This document shows, one piece after another, positions 35,759-44,064 of a stretch of DNA of 64,000 nucleotides. The stretch lies in NCBI GenBank assembly GCA_009841265.1, contig VXMB01000001.1, forward strand, positions 310,001 through 374,000, written 5' to 3'. The first letter of the stretch is position 1. Each line of letters starts with the position of its first letter. The position numbers and the translations under genes were made by a program. The stretch is from Gemmatimonadota bacterium (GTDB lineage: Bacteria > JAAXHH01). The notes beneath the pieces were generated by a model. That model saw only the letters and a program-made list of their open reading frames with translations. It made no database searches and had not been told where the DNA came from.

Positions 35759-36295
35759 AACAACCAGCCTCGGTGATTCCTACCCAAGTAGGGAACGCCG
35801 CATGGTTCTGTCGTCACGGACATGCGAAACCGGCCGCTGAGTACTCGGCCGGTGAATGCTTTTCGAAATCGGCTTTCACGGCGGCGTTGATGGTCCGTTC
35901 CGCTGTGGACTTGACCTGTGGTGGTAACGCTTACACGGTTACCGCCAAAGTTCTGTTATCCATATAGAAATAACATCTAACAAATAGATGATCTTGTTAT
36001 AAGAAATACTAAATATATTGAGGTTTGAGCAGGTGTCAAAAAAAATGTGCAATCGGCGGATAATATGCGCGACAAGTTGTTTTGGCATTGGGAGTTTACA
36101 TGCCTTCAGCAACGATTCAGGTTAGCCGCAAGCTCGGCGAAGATGCCGGCAAGCCGCGCTCCGATTAATCGAACGAAGGGTTGGCTGGCGTATGGGCAGG
36201 CAGGGAGAACCGTGGCGGCCTTCAAGCCGAACGGGAGAACAGTAGATGCTTCTTGCGGGTCGGAGAGGGGATCAGTGCGGCCGACCTGAGGCCGG
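35759..36295. promoter_or_regulatory. 537-bp intergenic region with promoter for the giant surface protein
   Basis: There is no credible gene. On the minus strand TTGACA (36039-36034) and TATATT (36017-36012) with a 16-bp spacer form a good promoter, giving a roughly 250-nt leader to the start at 35758. That leader contains TAACAA/TTGTTA and GGTAAC/GTTACC inverted repeats (about 35965-35995 and 35922-35942) that could fold. The right part, 36040-36295, is GC-rich and holds a CGGCC/GGCCG hairpin just beyond the lysK stop. Confidence 0.5.
36012..36039 (-). promoter_or_regulatory. Sigma70-type promoter for the surface-protein gene
   Basis: TTGACA, a 16-bp spacer and TATATT on the minus strand inside an AT-rich patch. 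Confidence 0.6.
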
Positions 36296-37348
36296 TTAGG
36301 CGGCTGAAGTGAGCTGCTTCAGCGCGGCCGTCAACACCTCGACGGAGCGCAGGTACTCTTCCAGGACGATGTGCTCGTCCGGCGTATGGTCCAGGCTGGA
36401 GTCACCGGGTCCGTAGGCCGCGATCGGGCACTTCCAGGCCGGACCGACGATGCACATGTCGGACGTGCCCGTTTTCTTCTTGAAGGTCGGCCGGCCGCCT
36501 TCCTGGCGGATACCACGCAGAAGGGCGCGGACCAGCGGCGTGTTCTTCGAGGCGACGACCCCTTCCAGCCGCTGGTCGCATACGATTTCGGCCGGCCCCG
36601 CCTGGTCCATCACGAACCCGTTCAGGCCATCCATGTCGTAACCGGGCGGCACGCGCACCGAGAAGTACGCTTCGACGCCCTCGGTCAACCCCTCGTCCGT
36701 AGTGTTGAACCGTCTCAACTCGAGCCGGGGAGACTCGAATTCGCTTTCCGTGGCCTGGCCGGCGACGCGCGCTTGTATGGCGTTGTACAGGTCGATCGCC
36801 CGTTCGGTCGCGCGCCTGTGGTCGCCGGCGTGATGGGCGTTGGGCTGCTCGAGGCGGTAGTCGAACCCCACGTGGCCCTTGTACCCGATGGTAACGCTGT
36901 CCCAGCCGCTCGGTTCGCCGATGAACACGCAGTCGGGGCGCATGCGGTCCACCAGGTGGCGGGCGCCCTTCGAGGTGGGGCATTCCTCCTCCACGGCGCC
37001 GACGACGGTGATCCGGCCGCCGGTGGTTTCCGTGAGCCGGCTCGCGGCAGCCGTGAAAGCGGCCAGGGACCCCTTGGCGTCTACCGTGCCGCGGCCGTAG
37101 AGACGGCCCCCGTCCTCCCGGATGGGAACGATCCCGGGCACCGTGTCGATGTGCCCGACCAGGGCAATATGCGGTTCGCCGCTGCCCGCCTCGCCTACCG
37201 CGTTTCCGGCTTCGTCCACGCGGGCACGGAGCCCTCTCCGGTCCATGGCGTCCACCAGGTAGGAGACAGCCTCGCCCTCGTTCGTGGAAGGGCTGTACCG
37301 TTCGACCAGGCCCCGCAGCAGCGCGATGTCGTCGTGGGCGGTACTCAT
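36296..37348 (-). CDS. lysK: [LysW]-lysine/ornithine hydrolase LysK (M20 peptidase family)
   Basis: 350 aa. Metal-site motifs: [43 protein letters not shown], and DEHI near the C-terminus. It cleaves the finished amino acid from the LysW carrier, releasing lysine or ornithine. It is last in the LysW operon and overlaps lysJ by 4 bp. The operon context separates it from ArgE/DapE relatives. Confidence 0.92.
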   Translation of the reverse strand: MSTAHDDIALLRGLVERYSPSTNEGEAVSYLVDAMDRRGLRARVDEAGNAVGEAGSGEPHIALVGHIDTVPGIVPIREDGGRLYGRGTVDAKGSLAAFTAAASRLTETTGGRITVVGAVEEECPTSKGARHLVDRMRPDCVFIGEPSGWDSVTIGYKGHVGFDYRLEQPNAHHAGDHRRATERAIDLYNAIQARVAGQATESEFESPRLELRRFNTTDEGLTEGVEAYFSVRVPPGYDMDGLNGFVMDQAGPAEIVCDQRLEGVVASKNTPLVRALLRGIRQEGGRPTFKKKTGTSDMCIVGPAWKCPIAAYGPGDSSLDHTPDEHIVLEEYLRSVEVLTAALKQLTSAA

Positions 37349-38568
37349 TCGGTCTCCGGGGCGGCTACCTGGCTGGATCCGGCCCGGCGGCCCGCCGAAC
37401 TTCCCTCCAACAATCCCAGCACCGCGCCCACGGTCTCCACGACCTGATCGATCTCCTCCCTGGAAATCGTCAGGGGCGGAAGGAAGCGCAGCACCGTGTT
37501 GCCCGCGGGCAGGGCCATCACGCCGCGTTCCATGAGTCCGCGGAGGACGGGGGTGACCCGTCCCTTCATCTCGACGCCGATGATCAGGCCCACGCCCCTG
37601 ATCTCCCGGACGAAAGGCGCATCCAGCGCCGCGAGGGCATCCTGGAAGTACGCGCCGTTCTCCCGGGCATTTTCGACGAGTCCTTCCTCCTCAAGCACGC
37701 GTAGCGTGGCCAGGCCGGCCGCGCAGACCACCGGACTGCCGCCGAAGGTGTTGCCGTGGGACATGGCGGGGACATCCCGGACCGTTTCGGCGCAGAGCGT
37801 CGCGCCCACGGGCAGGCCGCCGGCCATGGCCTTGGCCAGGCAGAGCATGTCCGGACGCAGGCCATGGTGCTCGCAGGCGAACAGGGCGCCCGTCCTCCCG
37901 AATCCGGTCTGTACTTCGTCCACGATGAACAGGGCGCCACGCTCCCGGCACAGGTCCGCCACGCGGTTCAGATACGCACCGTCTCCGATGCGAACGCCAC
38001 CCTCGCCCTGCACCACCTCCAGGATCACCGCGGCCGTCTCGTCGCCGATGGATTCCTCCATGGCGGTGGCATCGTTGTATTTCACGTGGGTGAAACCGGG
38101 AACGAGGGGTTCGAAGGGGGCGCGGTACTTGGGATTCCAGGTCGCGCTCAGGGACCCGAAGGTACGTCCGTGAAATCCGCGCTGGGCCGCGATGATGCCG
38201 GTCCGGCCCGTGGCGACACGGGCGAATTTAAACGCTGCTTCCACCGCCTCCGTACCTGAATTGCACAGGAAAAGCCGGTCCAGCCCCTCCGGGGCGACCC
38301 GGGTCAGGGCCGTGGCCAGTTCCGCCCGGAGGTCGTTGTAGAAGGTGTCCGGACAGATCACGAGCCGCTCCGCCTGCCGCGCGACCGCCTCCGTCACGGC
38401 CGGATGGCAGTGGCCTACGTTGGCCGTGCCGATCCCGCCGATGCAATCGATGTACTCCTTGCCGTCACTGTCCCAAAGGCGGGCGCCGCTGCCCCGGACG
38501 ATCACCACGTCCCGCTTGGGCAGAATGCCCATCGACGCCTGGTTTTCCATGGCCTGGTAGTCAGTCAT
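37345..38568 (-). CDS. lysJ: [LysW]-aminoadipate/glutamate semialdehyde aminotransferase LysJ
   Basis: 407 aa, class III PLP aminotransferase. Motifs: GIGTANVGHCHPAV, FCNSGTEAVEAAFK-type loop (LCNSGTEAVEAAFKFA), FIVDEVQTGFGRTG, and the PLP lysine in LAKAMAGGLPVGA. It transaminates the carrier-bound semialdehyde. ArgD is the nearest alternative; the operon decides. A 127-bp spacer of GC-rich direct repeats (CCGCGCAGGGCCGC twice) separates it from lysZ. Confidence 0.92.
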   Translation of the reverse strand: MTDYQAMENQASMGILPKRDVVIVRGSGARLWDSDGKEYIDCIGGIGTANVGHCHPAVTEAVARQAERLVICPDTFYNDLRAELATALTRVAPEGLDRLFLCNSGTEAVEAAFKFARVATGRTGIIAAQRGFHGRTFGSLSATWNPKYRAPFEPLVPGFTHVKYNDATAMEESIGDETAAVILEVVQGEGGVRIGDGAYLNRVADLCRERGALFIVDEVQTGFGRTGALFACEHHGLRPDMLCLAKAMAGGLPVGATLCAETVRDVPAMSHGNTFGGSPVVCAAGLATLRVLEEEGLVENARENGAYFQDALAALDAPFVREIRGVGLIIGVEMKGRVTPVLRGLMERGVMALPAGNTVLRFLPPLTISREEIDQVVETVGAVLGLLEGSSAGRRAGSSQVAAPETE

Positions 38569-38695
38569 TTTCTGTGCTCCGATTTACGATTCCGTGTCGC
38601 CTCGAGTCGTCCTGCGCGGTGCGCTGGGCTACACCGGATGGCCGCTTCGTTCGGCCGCCGCTGTCCGATCATGCTGTCCGCGCCGCGCAGGGCCG

Positions 38696-39493
38696 CTACC
38701 CGATCACCGTGCCCGCACCGCGCAGGGCCGCCGTGACCGGTTCGGGTATCCGGCCGTCCCCCAGGATCACCTGGCCTACGCCGACCTCCAGCGCCTCCTT
38801 CGCGCCGAGCAGCTTCTTCTTCATACGGTCCCTGGCATGGGTCTCGATCTCCCGGTCGATTTCGTCGCGGGCTATCCGGGGTATCAGCGTACTTTCATCG
38901 TCCGCATCCTCGAGGAATCCCGGCGTGTTGGACAGTATGACCAGCCGTTCCGCGCCGAGGGCATCGGCGATCACGGCGGCCGCCCGGTCCCCGTCAATGT
39001 TGATCACCTCGCCTTCGTAGCTGATGGCGGGGGGACTGACGACGGGCAGGTAGCCCTGGTCGAGGAGCGTGGTCAGAAGCGAGACATTCGCCTTTTCTAC
39101 CCGGCCGGTGTAGTCGTCCCGCAGGATCTTCGTCCTGCCGTCCTCCACGATGCGGATATTGGGCTTCCGGCGGCCCTCGAGCAGGCGGCCGTCCACACCG
39201 CTCAGGCCGACGGCGTTGACCCCCAGCTGCTGCAGTTTCTCGACGATGCGGGTGTTGCGCTTTCCGCAGTACACCATGGTGAAGATGTCCAAGGTTTCCT
39301 GATCGGTGACCCGGCTCGTGTATCCCGACGGCGACGTGACCATGCGGGGCGGCTTGCCCAGTTGCTCGGAGATCTGGTTCAATTCGTCGGAAGCGCCGTG
39401 CACCAGCACCAGCGGTTCGGTCTGCCGGGCGATGTCCTCCAGAACGCAATCCAGGTTGATGCCCCGGCTTCCGCCCGTCTTCACCACAATCAT
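38696..39493 (-). CDS. lysZ: [LysW]-aminoadipate/glutamate kinase LysZ
   Basis: 265 aa, amino acid kinase fold. It starts MIVVKTGGSRG with the N-terminal Lys-Gly-Gly loop and has LVHGASDELN, INIDGDRAAAVIADAL and LILSNTPGFL-type (VILSNTPGFLED) motifs. It phosphorylates the carrier-bound gamma/delta carboxylate. The start overlaps the hisS stop by 4 bp. Confidence 0.92.
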   Translation of the reverse strand: MIVVKTGGSRGINLDCVLEDIARQTEPLVLVHGASDELNQISEQLGKPPRMVTSPSGYTSRVTDQETLDIFTMVYCGKRNTRIVEKLQQLGVNAVGLSGVDGRLLEGRRKPNIRIVEDGRTKILRDDYTGRVEKANVSLLTTLLDQGYLPVVSPPAISYEGEVINIDGDRAAAVIADALGAERLVILSNTPGFLEDADDESTLIPRIARDEIDREIETHARDRMKKKLLGAKEALEVGVGQVILGDGRIPEPVTAALRGAGTVIG

Positions 39494-40755
39494 GAAGTAT
39501 TCCCTTCCTTAACGGCGGCCACGGCCTGAGGTCGGGGCACGGACGCCTGCGTGCTGTCCGCCATGCGCCGGATCATCACGACGCCGTTTCTCACCTCTTC
39601 TTCGCCGAGGATCAGAGTAAAGGCGGCGCCGAGCCGGTCGGCCTGTCTCATCTGGGCCTTCAGGCTCCGGTCTTCCCACAGCGCCGTCGCACCCACGCCG
39701 GCCGCGCGCAGCTCCTGCGCCAGGACCACCGCCGCAGACTTGGCCTCCGCACCGAGATAGGCGACGAATACCCGCGGCTTCGGCACTCCGGGAGGCTCGA
39801 TCCCCTCCTGCTTCATCGTGAGTATGATGCGTTCGATGCCGGAGGCGAACCCGATTGCCGGCGTCTCCGGACCGCCGACCATGCCGATCAGCCCGTCGTA
39901 CCGGCCGCCGCCGCACACCGCGTTCTGCGCCCCGATGCCCTCGGCCCAGACCTCGAACACGGTCTTCGTGTAGTAGTCGAACCCCCGCACCAGGCGATGG
40001 TTGACCTGGTAGGGCCGCCCCAGATCGTCCAGGTAGGACCTCAACCGGTCAAAGTGGGTTCTACATTCGTCGCACAGGGAATCCGCGATCCGCGGAGCCT
40101 CGTCCGCGATCGCGCGGCAGGCCTCCTTCTTGCAGTCCAGCAGCCGGAGCGGGTTCTGCTCGTAGCGGCGCGCGCATTCGCCGCAGATCCCGTCCAGGCG
40201 GTCCGCGTACCAGGCCCGCAGCGTTTCGATGTATCCCGGCCGGCACGCCGGGCACCCCGTGCTGTTCACCTGGAAGGACAGGTTCTTGATGCCCACCGCT
40301 TCGTAGATCTGCCAGGCGACCTGCATGACCTCGAGATCGATGGCCGGGTCCTGGCTGCCCAGCACTTCCACGTCGATCTGGTAGAACTGGCGGTACCGGC
40401 CCGCCTGGGGACGCTCGTACCGGAAGGCCGGGCCGATGGTGTAGAGCCGAAGAGGCTGGGGCCGGCCGTGCAGCTTGCGCTCGGCGTAGGCCCGGCAGAT
40501 CCCGGCGGTGAACTCGGGGCGCAGGGTCATGCGCTCCTCGTTGCGGTCGAGGAAGGTGTACATCTCTTTCTCGACGATGTCCGTGGATTCGCCGACGCTC
40601 CGCTCGAAGAGGCCGGTCTGCTCGAAGACCGGCACGTCGATCTGCTCGTAGCCGAAGAGTTCGCAGACCCGGCGCGTGGTCTCGGTCACGTGACGCCAGT
40701 GGGCCTGGTCTTCGGGCAGGATGTCGTAGGTGCCTCTCGGTGCCCTGTAGTTCAT
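39490..40755 (-). CDS. hisS: Histidyl-tRNA synthetase, embedded in the LysW operon
   Basis: 421 aa, class II synthetase. It opens with APRGTYDILPEDQ. Motif 2 appears as RYERPQAGRYRQFYQ, the histidine-A motif region is RGFDYYTKTVFEVWAE, and motif 3 is GFASGIERI. A CPACRPGY/CGECARRYEQNP/CDECRTHF cysteine set in the insertion domain could bind zinc. The C-terminal anticodon-binding domain includes VALGAEAK-type (AYLGAEAKSA) strands. It lies between lysY and lysZ; it is coupled to lysZ by a 4-bp overlap and separated from lysY by 21 bp. Confidence 0.95.
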   Translation of the reverse strand: MNYRAPRGTYDILPEDQAHWRHVTETTRRVCELFGYEQIDVPVFEQTGLFERSVGESTDIVEKEMYTFLDRNEERMTLRPEFTAGICRAYAERKLHGRPQPLRLYTIGPAFRYERPQAGRYRQFYQIDVEVLGSQDPAIDLEVMQVAWQIYEAVGIKNLSFQVNSTGCPACRPGYIETLRAWYADRLDGICGECARRYEQNPLRLLDCKKEACRAIADEAPRIADSLCDECRTHFDRLRSYLDDLGRPYQVNHRLVRGFDYYTKTVFEVWAEGIGAQNAVCGGGRYDGLIGMVGGPETPAIGFASGIERIILTMKQEGIEPPGVPKPRVFVAYLGAEAKSAAVVLAQELRAAGVGATALWEDRSLKAQMRQADRLGAAFTLILGEEEVRNGVVMIRRMADSTQASVPRPQAVAAVKEGNTS

Positions 40756-40776
40756 ATTCGTCCTATACCGGGTGGA

Positions 40777-41820
40777 CTATACCGGGTGGAGGCCCGGAAA
40801 CTCCAGGCCCGTCCGTTCGTCCCACCCGTGCATGATGTTGAGGGCCTGCACGGCCTGTCCGGCCGCGCCCTTGACCAGGTTGTCCAGCGCGCCCATGACC
40901 ACGACCCGGTCGCTGTGCTCGTCGCGCTCGAACCCGACGTCGCAGTAATTGGTGCCCGCGAGAAACTTCGGATCGGGATAGCGGAACACGCCCTGCCGTT
41001 CCTTGATGATGCGGATGAAGGGCTCCTGGTCGTAGGCTTCCCGGTAGATGCCCCAGATATCCCTGTCGGACAGGTTGCCGTTTGCGAAAGCGTGCGTGGT
41101 CATCAGGATGCCGCGCACCAGCTCGATGGCCGTCGCCGAGAAATGCACCGTGGGCGCCGGCCCGCCGAAGGTGAGCTCCTGCACGATCTCCGCCGTGTGG
41201 CGATGGCCTGTGGGCTTGAAGGACCGCACGGCCCCGCTGCGGTCCGGGTGGTGGGTGGACCGGTCGGCCCGGTGTCCCGCCGCGGAGGAGCCGATCTTGC
41301 CCTCCATGAACAGCCGGGAGGGGTCGACGGCGCCGGCCCGGACGAGGGGCGCCAGCGACAGGATCGCCGTGGCGGCCAGGCACCCGGTGCACGCGACGCA
41401 TTCGGCGTCCCGGATCTCGTCCCGGTAGAGTTCGGCCAGGCCGTACACGAACCGGCCGAGGACGTCGGGATGGGCATGGGCATGTCCGTACCAGGTCGGA
41501 TAATCCGCCGGATCGCGCAGGCGGAAGTCGGCGCTCAGGTCGATGACGCGGGCCGACAGGCCGGAGAAGTCGTCCCACCTCTTCATCGCCTCCCCGTGGG
41601 GCAGGCACAGGCACAGGACGTCGCAGGGATCGAGGTCGGCCAGGGCGCTGAACTTGAGGTCCGTGACCCGCCGAAGGTTCGGATGGGACCGGCCGACGGG
41701 CTTGCCCGCGAGCGATTCAGACGTCACCTGCCCGATTTCGATTTCCGGGTGGAACAGGAGCAGGCGGAGCAGTTCCCCACCGCCGTATCCGGACGCGCCG
41801 GCGATAGACACCTTGATCAT
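40777..41820 (-). CDS. lysY: [LysW]-aminoadipyl/glutamyl phosphate reductase LysY (ArgC-like)
   Basis: 347 aa. NADPH motif [14 protein letters not shown], catalytic cysteine in CTGCLAATA, and GTNYCDVGF in the C-terminal half. It reduces the carrier-bound acyl phosphate to the semialdehyde. It overlaps the second lysX by 4 bp (ATGA). ArgC of the free acetyl-glutamate route is the alternative, made unlikely by the neighbours. Confidence 0.92.
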   Translation of the reverse strand: MIKVSIAGASGYGGGELLRLLLFHPEIEIGQVTSESLAGKPVGRSHPNLRRVTDLKFSALADLDPCDVLCLCLPHGEAMKRWDDFSGLSARVIDLSADFRLRDPADYPTWYGHAHAHPDVLGRFVYGLAELYRDEIRDAECVACTGCLAATAILSLAPLVRAGAVDPSRLFMEGKIGSSAAGHRADRSTHHPDRSGAVRSFKPTGHRHTAEIVQELTFGGPAPTVHFSATAIELVRGILMTTHAFANGNLSDRDIWGIYREAYDQEPFIRIIKERQGVFRYPDPKFLAGTNYCDVGFERDEHSDRVVVMGALDNLVKGAAGQAVQALNIMHGWDERTGLEFPGLHPV

Positions 41821-42656
41821 GATTGGGCCACCTTTACCAGATAGTCGATGATTCGGCCGGGAATGTCCACGCCCGTCGGCTTAATGCTGTTCCGGAATTC
41901 CATGGTGTAGTTGACCTCGTTGACCATGATCCCGTCCGGCGATTCCAGCAGGTCGACGGCCACCACGCCGCCGCCCACCGCTTCCGCGGCGCGGGCGGAA
42001 AGCATCCCCACGTCACCCTCCACGGGACAGTCGGCCGTCGTCCCGCCCAGGGCGGTGTTGGTCTTCCAGTGGTCCGAATACCGGTAGACGGCGCAGATGG
42101 TCTCGCCGTCGACCACGAAAGACCGGATATCGCGTCCGGGCTTTTCGACGTACTCCTGGATGTAGATCACCGAATGCTGATAGGACCCCAGGGTCTCCTT
42201 GTGCTCGAGCACCGCTTCGGCGGCATGACGGTCGTTGACCCGCGCGATGAGGCGCCCCCACGAGCCGATGGGCGGCTTGACCACGACGGGATAGCCCATG
42301 GATTCCATTTCCTCCAGGGCCGACTCGGCCGTGAACGCGACGCGGGCTTTCGGCGTAGGCACCCCGTGGTCTACCAGCGCCATGGTCGTCAGGAACTTGT
42401 TCCCGCACACGCGGGCTACCTCGTAGGAGTTGACGGTCCTGATGCCGCTGGCGTTGAGTATCTTCAGCGAGTTGAGGGCCCTGGAATGGTTGATGCACCG
42501 CTCGAGTATGACGTCGTGGTCGTACCGGTGGTTCTCCAGGTCGAAGACGATGCGCCGGTCGTCCAGCCGGTCGAAGACGATACCCCGTTTCGCCGCGGCC
42601 TCGAAGAGCATCTTCTGTTCCGTGGAAACGATGGACAGCAGCATGCCGATCTTCAC
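41817..42656 (-). CDS. lysX: LysW-amino acid ligase LysX/ArgX, catalytically complete copy
   Basis: 279 aa from GTG at 42656, which overlaps the previous stop as GTGA; a longer frame upstream shadows the first paralogue. ATP-grasp residues are intact: Lys87 in CGNKFLT, Lys127 and the loop GSWGR (131-135), and the Mg ligands Glu247/Asn249 in NEVNYTMEF. It joins alpha-aminoadipate (lysine route) or glutamate (ornithine route) to the C-terminal Glu of LysW. The substrate cannot be told from sequence here. Its start is coupled to the end of the divergent paralogue. Confidence 0.92.
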   Translation of the reverse strand: MKIGMLLSIVSTEQKMLFEAAAKRGIVFDRLDDRRIVFDLENHRYDHDVILERCINHSRALNSLKILNASGIRTVNSYEVARVCGNKFLTTMALVDHGVPTPKARVAFTAESALEEMESMGYPVVVKPPIGSWGRLIARVNDRHAAEAVLEHKETLGSYQHSVIYIQEYVEKPGRDIRSFVVDGETICAVYRYSDHWKTNTALGGTTADCPVEGDVGMLSARAAEAVGGGVVAVDLLESPDGIMVNEVNYTMEFRNSIKPTGVDIPGRIIDYLVKVAQS

Positions 42657-43507
42657 GAGTTTCGTACCCCCTGTGCCACCGAGTCCGCCACGTAGTCCAT
42701 GATCTTCCCCGGTATATTGACGCCGGTGACGTCCGATGCGTCCGAAAGCCCGGACGGCGGGCCCATCTCCTGCACGAACCAGGCATCCTTCGTGCGAACC
42801 ATGTCCACCACCGCGATTCCGCCGCCGATCGCCCGGACGGCTGCGACCGCCAGGTCGTTCAGTTCCTCCGTGACGGGCTCCTGCTTCATCAGGCCGCCGG
42901 CGGTGATCGTTCCGATCCAGTGGTGGGTCAGCACCGATACGGCGGCCACCGTCTCGTCGCCGACCACGTACGCCCTGATGTCGTGTCCGGGCGAATCGAT
43001 GTGCTTTTGCATGAAGAAGATGGAGTGGTGATAGGCGCCGAGGATGCGTTTGTGCTCCAGGACCGTCGCCGCCGTATACTTGTCCCCGATACGGGAAACG
43101 AGCTGGCCCTCGGGACCTTCCACGGGCCGGAGGACGACCGGGTATCCCATGTCCTCCATGGCTTCCAGGGCGGAACGCGGCGTGTAGGCCACACGCACTT
43201 CCGGCACCGGCACGCCGTTCTCCCGCAAGGCCAGGGACGTCAGCAGCCGGTTCCCGTACGTCTCCACCACCGACTGGCGGTTCACCGTCGGAATGCCCCA
43301 GTGGTCGAAGACGGTCAGCGCGTACACGGCGCGATGGTGATCGATACAACGCTCCAGGACCACATCCAGGTCCATATGGCGCCGATCCAGTTCGAAGACC
43401 AGCCGCGTGTTGTCGATCGTCGTCACGTCGATGCCGCGGCGGCCCGCCTCGGCGATCAACCGCTTCTCGTCCTTCCTGATACGCGACAGCACGATGCCCA
43501 ATTCCAT
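42653..43507 (-). CDS. Second LysX/ArgX-like protein with altered ATP-grasp residues
   Basis: 284 aa from ATG at 43507 (GGAGG 11 nt upstream). The frame continues to 43600, but that part runs through an intrinsic terminator, so the shorter start is right. The protein aligns without gaps to its neighbour over the first 135 residues, yet the ATP-grasp residues differ: Lys87 and Lys127 are both Arg, GSWGR is GPEGQ, and Glu-x-Asn at 247-249 is Glu-Met-Gly (QEMGPPSG). It may be the partner ligase with shifted specificity (LysX versus ArgX), a regulatory pseudoenzyme, or a subunit of a hetero-oligomer. First gene after the terminator, coupled to the next gene by a 4-bp overlap. Confidence 0.85.
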   Translation of the reverse strand: MELGIVLSRIRKDEKRLIAEAGRRGIDVTTIDNTRLVFELDRRHMDLDVVLERCIDHHRAVYALTVFDHWGIPTVNRQSVVETYGNRLLTSLALRENGVPVPEVRVAYTPRSALEAMEDMGYPVVLRPVEGPEGQLVSRIGDKYTAATVLEHKRILGAYHHSIFFMQKHIDSPGHDIRAYVVGDETVAAVSVLTHHWIGTITAGGLMKQEPVTEELNDLAVAAVRAIGGGIAVVDMVRTKDAWFVQEMGPPSGLSDASDVTGVNIPGKIMDYVADSVAQGVRNS

Positions 43508-43571
43508 GAATTCCACTTCCTCCGGATATCCCGGACCTTTCGGATATCCCGCGTCCACTTGCCCGTCATGC

Positions 43572-43619
43572 AAAAAAAAAGAGCCGGCCTCTTCGCTCAA
43601 TCGAAGAGGAACACGGCTC
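43572..43619 (-). terminator. Intrinsic terminator/attenuator between lysW and the LysX genes
   Basis: On the minus strand GAGCCG and CCTCTTCG pair with CGAAGAGG and CGGCTC (14 bp around a small internal loop, 6-nt loop), followed by nine U. It lies within the operon, before the first lysX-like gene. A competing 6-bp stem GGAACA/TGTTCC can form just upstream using part of the terminator's 5' arm. Confidence 0.85.
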
Positions 43620-43657
43620 CCAACTGTTCCCGTGGCCCCATTATCCCTTTCGCAGGA

Positions 43658-43735
43658 TTACCGCGGGGCCCGATGAGCGGACGAACGCAAATCACAATCA
43701 TGTTTACCATGTTTATGTTTCATTCGTTTGCTCAT
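43658..43735 (-). CDS. Small basic ORF, candidate leader peptide of the LysW operon
   Basis: 25 codons starting MSKRMKHKHGKH and ending AHRAPR, with AAGGA 7 nt before the ATG. Four Lys, four His and four Arg make up almost half the peptide. It lies 28 bp after the lysW stop and 38 nt before the terminator hairpin. Its last codons (CGG GCC CCG CGG) can pair with a GGGGCC segment just before the competing stem. Size, position and composition suit a leader peptide that senses basic amino acids, but nothing proves it is translated. Confidence 0.45.
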   Translation of the reverse strand: MSKRMKHKHGKHDCDLRSSAHRAPR

Positions 43736-43763
43736 CTTGATTTCCTTCCATCCGTCCGCGGGC

Positions 43764-43931
43764 TTATTCGCCCCAGTCTTCCTCTTCTTCCGGTGCCAGC
43801 GCGAACTCCAGCGGGTCTACGCTGACCACTTCCAGTTCCGCGCCGCACTCCGGGCACGTGATTATTTCGCCTACCACGACATCATAATCCAGGGTGATCT
43901 CGGCGCCACATTCCGGGCAGATCCCGCTCAT
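43764..43931 (-). CDS. lysW: Amino-group carrier protein LysW
   Basis: 55 aa. Zinc-ribbon pairs CPECGAEI and CPECGAEL, then an acidic tail ending EEDWGE, the canonical EDWGE terminus whose last Glu gamma-carboxylate receives the substrate amino group. The carrier protects and presents intermediates to LysX, LysZ, LysY, LysJ and LysK. GGGGG lies 4 nt before the ATG. First gene of the operon, promoter at 44029-44056. Confidence 0.95.
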   Translation of the reverse strand: MSGICPECGAEITLDYDVVVGEIITCPECGAELEVVSVDPLEFALAPEEEEDWGE

Positions 43932-44028
43932 GATACCCCCGTTTTACACACATGCAGCCTTGGAACGAATCTTTTTCGAAGGCCCTTTCACCCTTCGGGG
44001 AAGGCCTTTCCTCCTGAAGAACGGACGC

Positions 44029-44056
44029 AATATAGGGTGCGCGCTAAGGGTGTCAA
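44029..44056 (-). promoter_or_regulatory. Sigma70-type promoter for the lysW operon
   Basis: TTGACA (44056-44051), a 16-bp spacer and TATATT (44034-44029) on the minus strand, starting 9 bp after the gyrA stop. The roughly 90-nt leader to lysW contains an AAGGCC/GGCCTT hairpin (about 43983-44006). Confidence 0.75.
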
Positions 44057-44064
44057 GCGCTTTT

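Noticed and set aside
36047..36289. 80-aa plus-strand ORF in the spacer next to lysK
   Set aside because: No ribosome site, no recognisable motif, and composition like non-coding spacer.
41817..43349. A 510-aa fusion of an N-terminal extension with the second LysX
   Set aside because: The first 230 residues are an out-of-frame reading of the upstream paralogue; the GTGA overlap at 42653-42656 gives the real start.
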